From the NCBI RefSeq assembly GCF_028618695.1, contig NZ_JAQIVI010000061.1:1-6096 (forward strand): a stretch of DNA of 6,096 nt, written 5' to 3'. Both the position numbers and the translations under genes were made by a program. Source of the stretch: Natrinema soli (GTDB taxonomy: Archaea; Halobacteriota; Halobacteria; Halobacteriales; Natrialbaceae). Shown here piece by piece: positions 1 to 5,139 of the stretch. Below the pieces are notes generated by a model. That model had not been told where the DNA came from. It saw only the letters and a program-made list of their open reading frames with translations, and did not search any database. Each line of letters opens with the position of its first letter. The first letter of the stretch is position 1.

Positions 1-624
1 GTTGAGGACGCCGTCGGGGAGGTCCGTCTCCTCAAACAGCGTCGCGAACAGCAGGCCGCCGCTGATCGGCGTGTTGGTCGCTGGCTTGAGCACGACGGCG
101 TTGCCGGCGGCGATAGCGGGCACCACCGCCCGCGCCGAGAGGTTCAGCGGGAAGTTCCACGGCGAGATGACCGTGACGACGCCTTTCGGCTCTCGCTTTA
201 CGAGGTGTTCCTTCCCGGGGATGTTCGACGGGGCGTGTTCGCCCTTCATCCGCCGCGGCAGCGTCGCCGCCTCGCTCGCCTGGTCGGCGGCGAGATGGTG
301 GGACGTGTGGCCGTAGCCGGCCGTCCCGCCGGCCTCGTGCGTGAGCAGTTCGATAATCTCCTCCTCGTACTCGTGCAGTGCCTCGATGAACTGCTGGATA
401 ACCTCCTGGCGGGCTGTGGGAGGTTGGTCCCTCCACTCTGCTTGGGCGGCGGCCGCCGCCTCGTAGGCGTCGTCGACGTCCGACTCGGAGGCCGCGGGAA
501 CTTCGGAGAACATCTCCCGTGTCGACGGGTCCGTGATCGGGATAGTGTCGCCGTCTCCGTCGAGCCACTCGCCACCGATGTACAGTGCGTTCCAGTCCGC
601 CGTCGGCGATATCATGTCTGGCAT
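1..624 (-). CDS. NAD(P)-dependent aldehyde dehydrogenase, N-terminal part (cut by window edge)
   Basis: This gene encodes the first 208 residues of an aldehyde dehydrogenase superfamily protein, a cytoplasmic enzyme that oxidises an aldehyde to the carboxylic acid with NAD(P). The start of the fold reads YIGGEWLDG (15-23). PWNFP (155-159) carries the Asn157 that forms the oxyanion hole in this family. AAGNAVVLKPA (172-182) carries the cofactor-binding Lys180, followed by TP (185-186) and the LPDGVLN segment at the cut edge. The catalytic Cys, normally near residue 300, and the general-base Glu lie outside the window, so activity cannot be judged. I chose the ATG at 624-622 because a TATA-like box sits about 27-32 bp upstream, fitting a leaderless mRNA. 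A second in-frame ATG three codons in (615-613) cannot be excluded. No Shine-Dalgarno is obvious. The gene is divergent from the transporter operon. The substrate is unknown; benzaldehyde or vanillin dehydrogenase-like enzymes are one possibility given the monooxygenase in the same neighbourhood. Confidence 0.93.
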   Translation of the reverse strand, partial: MPDMISPTADWNALYIGGEWLDGDGDTIPITDPSTREMFSEVPAASESDVDDAYEAAAAAQAEWRDQPPTARQEVIQQFIEALHEYEEEIIELLTHEAGGTAGYGHTSHHLAADQASEAATLPRRMKGEHAPSNIPGKEHLVKREPKGVVTVISPWNFPLNLSARAVVPAIAAGNAVVLKPATNTPISGGLLFATLFEETDLPDGVLN

Positions 625-650
625 GATCGCCTGACCGTTCGTGTTCCGCG

Positions 651-656
651 TACAAA
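651..656 (-). promoter_or_regulatory. TATA-like box for the aldehyde dehydrogenase gene
   Basis: On the minus strand this reads TTTGTA, preceded by CGGC. It lies 27-32 bp upstream of the ATG at 624, the spacing expected of an archaeal TATA box serving a leaderless transcript. The match to the haloarchaeal consensus (TTTAWA) is imperfect, so this is inferred mainly from position. Confidence 0.45.
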
Positions 657-664
657 GCCGTATG

Positions 665-680
665 GTGACATGTATGTCAC
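665..680. promoter_or_regulatory. Palindromic operator candidate upstream of the aldehyde dehydrogenase
   Basis: GTGACAT and ATGTCAC form a perfect 7-bp inverted repeat around a 2-base spacer (GT). The site lies 8 bp beyond the dehydrogenase TATA-like box, 41-56 bp upstream of its start codon. Position and symmetry fit a binding site for a dimeric helix-turn-helix regulator acting at or just upstream of the transcription factor B element. No regulator gene is in the window, so the cognate protein is unknown. Confidence 0.5.
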
Positions 681-857
681 TACCGTGTTGGGGACGAGCA
701 GTCGGTGAGAGCCGACCGAACTGGCCCGGAACCACCGATTCAGGTGCGTTTCCGACGGGCCTTCGAGTTCTGGGCCGAGCCGGTGTTGTTCCCGCTCGGT
801 CTACGCGTCCGCCGAATTCGATACTCCGCCGACAAGCGTCAGATATGAACCATACCA

Positions 858-864
858 TTTAATA
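858..864 (+). promoter_or_regulatory. TATA box for the substrate-binding protein operon
   Basis: TTTAATA is the most AT-rich promoter-like element upstream of the operon and is centred about 33 bp before the ATG at 894. With the usual 25-27 bp from box to transcription start, the mRNA would begin near 886-888 and carry only a few untranslated bases. It is flanked by short inverted ATAC (852-855) and GTAT (870-873), which could be part of an operator overlapping the box, but these are too short to insist on. Confidence 0.6.
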
Positions 865-893
865 GGGTCGTATTTCATTTGACAAACCACACC

Positions 894-2132
894 ATGGGGA
901 ATCTTACCAGTAGCCGAAGTAGGCGTTCATATTTAAAAACGACCGGTGCGATTGCAGGGGCGGCCACGTTGGCCGGCTGTACATTGTTGGGTAGCGACGA
1001 GAGCAGCGCAGACCTCACGATCGCGACGACGATCCCGCAGGAGGGCGCGTTCTCGTCGATGGCCGAAGAGATGGAACAGGGATACGAGCTCGGCGTCGCA
1101 CACATCGAAGAGACACTCGACCGGGAGGTGGAGCTGCTGGTCGAGAACGACCAGAGCGACCCGAGTGTCGTCATCGAGAACCTCCGGAAGATGGCCAGTG
1201 ACGCCGACGTGATCTGGGGAAGCTTCTCGAGCGAACTCGTGACCGCGGGCAGCAGCGTCGCGGAGGACGAAGGGATCCCGTTCGTCGCCGCATACTTCGC
1301 ACAGGAGGCGCCGCACCGAAACGAGAACTACGAATGGACCTACGCGGCGTTCCCGAAGTCGAGGGACGTCGCGCGGTCGACGCAGGGCCTCTTGGAGACC
1401 ATCCCCGAGGGCGACCGGCCGACCAACGTCGGCATCTGGGAGCCCAACTCCGACTGGGGCGAAGAGCAGTCGGACTCCTGGGAGGAGACCCTCGGTGACG
1501 CGGGCTACGACATCGTCCTCAGGGAGCAATACGAGTACGGCGCGAGCGACTTCTCGACGATGATCTCCCAGTCGGACAACCAGAACGTCGAGGTCCTCCT
1601 GTCGGTGCCAACGCCGCCGGACGGAATCACGATGATCGAGCAGATGGAGGAACGCAACTTCTCGCCGGCCCTCACGAAGTTCGTCCGCGCCGCCGACCCT
1701 CAGGACTGGTGGAACGCGCTCGATGAGAGCGGCGAGTACGTCTGCATGTGTCCGGGCTGGGTGCCCGGCATGACGGGCAACGGGAACGAGGAGATGTGGA
1801 ACGCGTACGTGGACGAGTACGGACTCGAGGAGGGTCAGTTCATCCGCACGGCGGTCGGCGGCGGCTACAACGTCGCACAGGTGACCGCCCAAGCGATCGA
1901 CGCCGCGGGCTCGACCGACCCGTCAGACGTTCAGGGGTCGCTCCAGTCGGAGACCTTCGAGACGGTCATCGGCTCGTTCAGCTTCGAGGAGAACGGTCTG
2001 CCTACCGAAGGCGAGTTGACGGCTCCGACCGGCCAGTGGCTGGACGGCAACCAGTACACCATCTACCCGGAGACCGACGACGATCGTGCCTCTGACCTCC
2101 AGTACCCGATTCCGTCCTGGAACGAGCGATAA
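894..2132 (+). CDS. Tat-exported lipoprotein substrate-binding protein of a HAAT (branched-chain amino-acid-type) ABC importer
   Basis: This 412-residue protein should be exported folded by the Tat pathway and anchored outside the membrane by a lipid, where it captures substrate for the permease encoded just downstream. Residues 9-15 (SRRSYLK) are a twin-arginine motif, 18-28 are small and hydrophobic, and LAGC (26-29) is a lipobox with Cys29 as the modified residue. A Ser/Asp/Glu-rich linker follows. The mature domain starts near LTIATTIPQEG and has the two-lobe layout of the Peripla_BP_6/LivJ-like family, including IPFVAAYF and NVGIWEPNSDWGEEQ. Two Cys residues (284 and 286, C-M-C) are unusual for an exported haloarchaeal protein. 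I start at the ATG at 894 because it gives a compact Tat signal and fits the TATA box; a TTG five codons upstream (879) is open but less likely. There is no Shine-Dalgarno. Family ligands include amino acids, amides, urea and aromatic acids. The flanking catabolic enzymes favour a non-amino-acid ligand, which is inference. Confidence 0.93.
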   Translation: MGNLTSSRSRRSYLKTTGAIAGAATLAGCTLLGSDESSADLTIATTIPQEGAFSSMAEEMEQGYELGVAHIEETLDREVELLVENDQSDPSVVIENLRKMASDADVIWGSFSSELVTAGSSVAEDEGIPFVAAYFAQEAPHRNENYEWTYAAFPKSRDVARSTQGLLETIPEGDRPTNVGIWEPNSDWGEEQSDSWEETLGDAGYDIVLREQYEYGASDFSTMISQSDNQNVEVLLSVPTPPDGITMIEQMEERNFSPALTKFVRAADPQDWWNALDESGEYVCMCPGWVPGMTGNGNEEMWNAYVDEYGLEEGQFIRTAVGGGYNVAQVTAQAIDAAGSTDPSDVQGSLQSETFETVIGSFSFEENGLPTEGELTAPTGQWLDGNQYTIYPETDDDRASDLQYPIPSWNER

Positions 2133-2165
2133 CACTCGGTCTCCAACCCACGCTCACCAATATAC

Positions 2166-3047
2166 ATGGTTTCACCAGAACTCGCGTTCGAATCGATATT
2201 AAACGGACTCCTCATCGGAGGGATCTATGCCGTCGCCGCGCTCGGCCTCTCGCTCGTGTTCGGCATCATGGACGTCGTCAACCTCGCCCACGGACACATG
2301 CTCATGGTCGGCGCGTACGTCGGCATCCTCCTGTTTGCCGCCACCGGAATCACCCCGCTTTTGGGCATGCTGCTCGCGGTCGCCCTGCTGTTCGGATTCG
2401 GAGTGTTCCTCCAGCGCGTCCTGTTAGAGCGCGTCGTCGACAAGGGGATGGAACAGCCGATCATCGTCCTCTTCGGGCTCGCGCTCGTCCTCGAGAGCGT
2501 CGGCCGGATCGTCCTCGGCAGCGAGCCACAGCGAGCCAGCATCGGCATTCCGGGCTCAAGCATCCCCGTCGGACCCGCCGTCCTGTCGTTCCCGCGGGTC
2601 GTCACGTTCGTCGTCTCGGTCGCCCTGATCGTCGCGGTCTGGGCGTTCCTCAAGTACACGACGACGGGCCTCGCGATCCGGGCGACCGCGCAGAACACCG
2701 ACGCGGCCCAGTACATGGGCATCGATACCGGGAAGATCTATATCATCACGCTCGGCCTCGGGACGGCGCTGGCGGGCGCGGCCGGCGCGCTGCTGTCGAT
2801 CCTCTTCCCCTTCACGCCGTACGCGGGCTGGTCGTACCTGCTGAAAGCGTTCGCAGTGGTCGTCCTCGGCGGCGTGGGGAGCGTCATCGGGACGCTCGTC
2901 GGCGGGTTACTCCTTGGCGTCTCGGAGAACGTCGGCGTGCTCTTCATCGGCGGCGGCTACCGTGACCTGATCAGCTACAGCATATTCCTCCTCGTCCTCC
3001 TGGTGCGGCCCCAGGGGCTGTTCGGCAGCTCGGGAGGTGGGGAGTGA
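2166..3047 (+). CDS. livH: LivH-type ABC importer permease
   Basis: This is a 293-residue, very hydrophobic inner-membrane subunit of a HAAT-family importer, expected to pair with the LivM-type subunit encoded next to form the transmembrane channel. The family motif VNLAHGHMLMVGAY occupies residues 38-51. RATAQNTDAAQYMGID (172-187) matches the conserved cytoplasmic loop that typically reads RAxAQxxxAAxxMGI and contacts the ATPase. LGGVGSVIGTLVGG (about 234-247) is the Gly-rich C-terminal permease motif. Hydrophobic segments lie roughly at 12-34, 47-88 (two), 97-117, 147-165, 190-215, 225-250 and 268-285. Length is normal for LivH (about 290). The gene begins 33 bp after the binding-protein stop and is probably co-transcribed with it. 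No Shine-Dalgarno precedes the ATG at 2166. A weak CGATAACA (2128-2135), overlapping the upstream stop codon, could be an extra promoter, but I would not rely on it. The stop shares one base with the next start. Confidence 0.95.
   Translation: MVSPELAFESILNGLLIGGIYAVAALGLSLVFGIMDVVNLAHGHMLMVGAYVGILLFAATGITPLLGMLLAVALLFGFGVFLQRVLLERVVDKGMEQPIIVLFGLALVLESVGRIVLGSEPQRASIGIPGSSIPVGPAVLSFPRVVTFVVSVALIVAVWAFLKYTTTGLAIRATAQNTDAAQYMGIDTGKIYIITLGLGTALAGAAGALLSILFPFTPYAGWSYLLKAFAVVVLGGVGSVIGTLVGGLLLGVSENVGVLFIGGGYRDLISYSIFLLVLLVRPQGLFGSSGGGE
3033..3039 (+). promoter_or_regulatory. Shine-Dalgarno sequence for the LivM-type gene
   Basis: GGAGGTG is an excellent match to the archaeal 16S rRNA anti-Shine-Dalgarno. 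It ends 7 bases before the ATG at 3047 and lies inside the last codons of the LivH-type gene. It decides the start of the downstream gene in favour of ATG 3047 over the adjacent in-frame GTG at 3044. It is the only strong ribosome-binding site I see in this window. Confidence 0.85.
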
Positions 3048-4090
3048 TGGCGGACTCCGAACACGAACGCGGGGGCTTCATCCGGACGATGCTCGGTAAC
3101 CGCCGTCGAGTGGCGATCGCGATCGTCACCGTGCTGGCGTTCGCGACGATACCGTTCGTCACCGAGCGGTGGCTCACCCAGGTCTTCTTCACCGTGCTCG
3201 TCTTCGTGGTCCTCGGCGTCTCCTGGGACATCATCGGCGGCTACGCCGGCCAGATCTCCCTGGGCCACGTCGCATTCTTTGGGTTCGGCGCGTACGTCTC
3301 CGCCTGGCTGACGACGCCGACGCGAGCCGGCTTCCCCGAGTCGATCCAGTCACCGGTGATCGTCGCCGTCCTTGGCGGTGCGCTCGGCGCGGCCCTCCTC
3401 GCGCTCGTCATCGGCCCGGTCATCTTCCGCCTGACAGGCCACTACTTCGCGATCGGGACGCTCGCGCTCGCCGCGATCATCGAGCTGATCCTGTCGAACG
3501 AGCGCAGCGTCTCCGGGGGCTCGAGCGGCTACTTCGTCGACTCGGGTTCCGCCGAGTACCAACAGCTGTTCCTTCTGACCTTGGCCGTGACGGTCGTTAC
3601 AGTGATCGTCTCCTACTACATCGTCACGAGTCGGTGGGGCCTGGCGATGCGAGCGATCCACGACGACGAGACGGCGGCCAGCAGTCTCGGTATCAATCCG
3701 CTCAAGTACAAGCTGATCGCGTTCGGTATCGCGTCGGGCATGGCCGGGTTGGCGGGCGGACTCTACGCCCAGTACACGGGATACCTCAATCCCGCGGACG
3801 TGCTCGGCCTCCACTGGATGGTCGAAGCGCTCGTGGTCGTCGTCCTCGGTGGAATGGGGACGATCACCGGACCGATCCTGGGAGCCGGGCTGTTCGTTGG
3901 GCTCGACTGGGTCCTCGGCGAGGTGGCGAGCGGCTACTCGACGGCGATCGAGGGGCTCCTCATCATCCTCTTCATGCTCTACATGCCGAAGGGGATCTAC
4001 GGGCTCATCACTAGCCGAACCGGCGATACGTCGGAGGAAGACCCGCCGAGCGAGACCGTCCCGGCCCCCGACGAATCGGCGACCGACTGA
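3047..4090 (+). CDS. livM: LivM-type ABC importer permease
   Basis: This 347-residue integral membrane protein is the second permease subunit of the HAAT importer. The diagnostic LivM motif GYAGQISLGHVAFFGFGAY spans residues 65-83. AIHDDETAASSLGIN (203-217) is the conserved cytoplasmic coupling loop (AIRxDExAAxxxGIN in relatives). VVVLGGMGTITGP lies in the C-terminal third. A hydrophilic N-terminus (about 1-20, with RRR at 19-21) precedes the first membrane segment (about 22-38). The last 25 or so residues form an acidic, Pro/Ser/Thr-rich tail (TSEEDPP onward) typical of haloarchaeal extensions and not part of the transporter core. The start overlaps the upstream stop as TGATG, so translation of the two permeases is probably coupled. 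It is the last gene of the operon: the next gene (LivF-type ATPase) is on the opposite strand and converges on it across 136 bp. Confidence 0.95.
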   Translation: MADSEHERGGFIRTMLGNRRRVAIAIVTVLAFATIPFVTERWLTQVFFTVLVFVVLGVSWDIIGGYAGQISLGHVAFFGFGAYVSAWLTTPTRAGFPESIQSPVIVAVLGGALGAALLALVIGPVIFRLTGHYFAIGTLALAAIIELILSNERSVSGGSSGYFVDSGSAEYQQLFLLTLAVTVVTVIVSYYIVTSRWGLAMRAIHDDETAASSLGINPLKYKLIAFGIASGMAGLAGGLYAQYTGYLNPADVLGLHWMVEALVVVVLGGMGTITGPILGAGLFVGLDWVLGEVASGYSTAIEGLLIILFMLYMPKGIYGLITSRTGDTSEEDPPSETVPAPDESATD

Positions 4091-4122
4091 CGCCCGCTCT
4101 TCGAACCGCTCACTCGTTCCTT

Positions 4123-4178
4123 CTCCGATCGATCCGTCTCGAGACTCGCCTCGAACGACGAGCGAGACGCTTCCGGAG
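4123..4178. terminator. Hairpin-forming inverted repeat between convergent genes
   Basis: CTCCG (4123-4127) and CGTCTCG (4135-4141) pair with CGAGACG (4163-4169) and CGGAG (4174-4178), giving an extended stem with internal loops of 7 and 4 bases and a 21-base apical loop. It starts 32 bp after the LivM-type stop in the gap between two convergent genes. No T-run follows on the plus strand; only a pyrimidine-rich TTCCTTCT (4117-4124) lies just before or within the stem. Archaeal termination depends mainly on T-tracts, so this is a weak terminator candidate that may instead affect 3'-end stability. Confidence 0.35.
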
Positions 4179-4206
4179 CGGCGCGCGAAATCGATGTGAG
4201 GACGCG

Positions 4207-4211
4207 AAAAA
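4207..4211 (-). terminator. T-tract terminator for the LivF-type gene
   Basis: On the minus strand this reads CTCTTTTTCG, with five consecutive T residues, 16 bases past the TAA stop of the ATPase gene. Short T-tracts soon after the stop are the main signal for archaeal intrinsic termination. A 3-bp GCC/GGC stem just before it is too small to count. Confidence 0.5.
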
Positions 4212-4226
4212 GAGCCGACGCTGGCA

Positions 4227-4931
4227 TTATCCGCCGAGGTACGTCGCCGTGACCTCGTCGTTCGACGCGAGCTCGTGGCTGTCACCCGACATCGAGATCC
4301 GACCCGACTCGAGGACGTACCCCCTGTCGGCGATCCGGAGCGCGTTGTTGACGTCCTGCTCGACGATGAGGACAGTCGTCCCGCGGTCCGTAATCTCCTC
4401 GATCGCCTCGAACACGTCGTCTACGAGCACCGGCGCGAGGCCGAGACTCGCCTCGTCGAGCAGGATCAGATCCGGATCGCTCATCAGACCCCGGCCGATC
4501 GCCAGCATCTGCTGCTCGCCGCCGGAGAGAGTCCCCGCGCGCTGGTCCTTTCGTTCCTCGAGTCGGGGGAAGACGTCGTAGACGAACGAGAACCGCTCGT
4601 CCTTCCCCTCGGGATTCGTGAACGCGCCCAGGCGGAGATTCTCCTCGACGGTGCTCTCTGTAAAGATCTCGCGACCCTCGGGAACGTGGACGATCCCCTT
4701 CGGGACGACCTCGTCCTGATCCAGGTCGCCGATCGACTCGCCGTCGTAGCGTACCTCGCCCTTCCGGGGCGTCAGCGGACCGCAGATCGTCTTCAGGACC
4801 GTGGTCTTTCCCACTCCGTTTGCGCCGAGTAGTGCGACCGTTTCCCCCTCCGCCACGTCGAAGCTCACGTCCCAGATCACCTGAACGTTGCCGTACGCGA
4901 CGTCGATCGAGTCGACTTCGAGCAGTGTCAT
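4227..4931 (-). CDS. livF: LivF-type ABC importer ATP-binding protein
   Basis: This 234-residue cytoplasmic ATPase should bind the LivH/LivM-type permeases and power import. Visible motifs in order are A-loop Tyr13, Walker A GANGVGKTT (36-44), the LivF-specific VHVPEGREIF in the Q-loop region (81-90), signature LSGGEQQ (135-141), Walker B LILLDE (155-160) followed by ASLGLAP, and VEQD (190-193) where other ABC ATPases carry the switch His. VPEGR and VEQ(N/D) are typical of LivF rather than LivG. In relatives the Walker B is usually followed by P (DEPSLGLAP); here it is A. Length is full (LivF is about 233-237), ending in the typical TYLGG. The ATG at 4931-4929 is chosen because the domain begins there (MTLLEV) and a TATA box lies about 30 bp upstream; the frame stays open upstream to about 5291 but that part is not homologous. 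The gene is convergent with the permease operon and has its own promoter, an unusual arrangement. No LivG partner is in the window. Confidence 0.95.
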   Translation of the reverse strand: MTLLEVDSIDVAYGNVQVIWDVSFDVAEGETVALLGANGVGKTTVLKTICGPLTPRKGEVRYDGESIGDLDQDEVVPKGIVHVPEGREIFTESTVEENLRLGAFTNPEGKDERFSFVYDVFPRLEERKDQRAGTLSGGEQQMLAIGRGLMSDPDLILLDEASLGLAPVLVDDVFEAIEEITDRGTTVLIVEQDVNNALRIADRGYVLESGRISMSGDSHELASNDEVTATYLGG

Positions 4932-4958
4932 TGTGTGGCGTGAATCTCTCAGTACAGG

Positions 4959-4966
4959 AATAAAAA
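4959..4966 (-). promoter_or_regulatory. TATA box for the LivF-type gene
   Basis: On the minus strand this reads TTTTTATT, the best TATA-like element in the 208-bp divergent region, lying 28-35 bp upstream of the ATG at 4931. Transcription would start near 4935, giving a leaderless or nearly leaderless mRNA, consistent with the lack of a Shine-Dalgarno sequence. It shows that the ATPase is transcribed separately from the permease genes. Confidence 0.65.
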
Positions 4967-5017
4967 GGTGTTCCCCGGTTCGCGGCGTCGGATTCGCTGG
5001 AGAGCCGACGTCGAACC

Positions 5018-5044
5018 TCGATCCGCCGATCTCCACCGGATCGA
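5018..5044. repeat. 8-bp inverted repeat in the LivF/monooxygenase divergent region
   Basis: TCGATCCG (5018-5025) and CGGATCGA (5037-5044) are perfect inverted copies separated by 11 bases, so the arm centres are 19 bp apart, close to two helical turns. It lies between the two divergent promoters, about 50 bp from the LivF TATA box and about 95-120 bp from the monooxygenase start. It could be a shared operator. GC-rich haloarchaeal DNA is rich in CGATCG-like words, so chance is a real alternative. Confidence 0.35.
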
Positions 5045-5078
5045 TCGAGCGACCACAGCCGGTGTACGAACAGATCCG

Positions 5079-5092
5079 GGCCGAAATCGGCC
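5079..5092. promoter_or_regulatory. Palindromic operator candidate upstream of the monooxygenase
   Basis: GGCCGA and TCGGCC form a perfect 6-bp inverted repeat around AA. It ends 14 bp before the monooxygenase TATA-like element and lies 48-61 bp upstream of the start codon. This closely mirrors the placement of the palindrome near the aldehyde dehydrogenase, although the sequence differs. No cognate regulator is visible. Confidence 0.35.
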
Positions 5093-5106
5093 TCCAGCGG
5101 ACCACA

Positions 5107-5115
5107 ACTACTATG
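5107..5115 (+). promoter_or_regulatory. TATA-like box for the monooxygenase gene
   Basis: ACTACTATG is the only AT-rich element at a suitable distance: it sits 25-33 bp before the ATG at 5140. It includes an in-frame ATG (5113) that is an alternative start. If this is the TATA box, the 5113 ATG cannot be on the main transcript, which supports starting at 5140. Confidence 0.4.
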
Positions 5116-5139
5116 AGAACGTACTGCATTGTCACGTCC

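Larger units (their letters stand above)
625..893. other. Divergent intergenic region between aldehyde dehydrogenase and binding-protein genes
   Basis: This 269-bp region holds the promoters of both flanking genes and the palindrome listed separately. Two further weak inverted repeats are visible. GTCGGT (701-706) and GCCGAC (711-716) close a GAGA loop with one G-U pair. CCGAGC (775-780) and GCTCGG (794-799) are separated by 13 bases. The stretch from about 690 to 840 is GC-rich. An open frame exists there (641-862, plus strand), but its translation has haphazard composition, resembles no family I know, and lacks the acidic character of the neighbouring proteins, so I do not call a gene. Confidence 0.6.

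Noticed and set aside
32..708. Open frames on both strands overlapping the aldehyde dehydrogenase (32-655 minus, 205-708 plus)
   Set aside because: Only the minus-strand frame ending its first codon at 624 shows aldehyde dehydrogenase motifs; the others are out-of-frame translations.
701..716. A short hairpin with a GAGA (GNRA-type) loop suggesting a structured RNA
   Set aside because: The stem is only six pairs including one G-U, stands alone, and shows no wider RNA architecture.
641..862. A 73-codon plus-strand frame in the intergenic region
   Set aside because: It overlaps the candidate operator and both promoters, its composition is not haloarchaeal-like (basic, Pro/Arg-rich), and no promoter or ribosome-binding site precedes it.
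933..1892. A 319-codon minus-strand frame antisense to the binding-protein gene
   Set aside because: It has no family resemblance and a biased Arg/Val/Leu/Asp composition, and the plus strand encodes a convincing Tat lipoprotein.
3350..4285. A 311-codon minus-strand frame antisense to the LivM-type gene and crossing the convergent gap
   Set aside because: Its composition is typical of a codon-bias shadow (Arg/Asp/Glu/Val repeats), and the plus strand has diagnostic permease motifs.
5129..5135. TTGTCAC near the monooxygenase start as a half-site of the GTGACAT/ATGTCAC palindrome
   Set aside because: Only six bases (TGTCAC) match and no inverted partner is nearby, so chance is sufficient.
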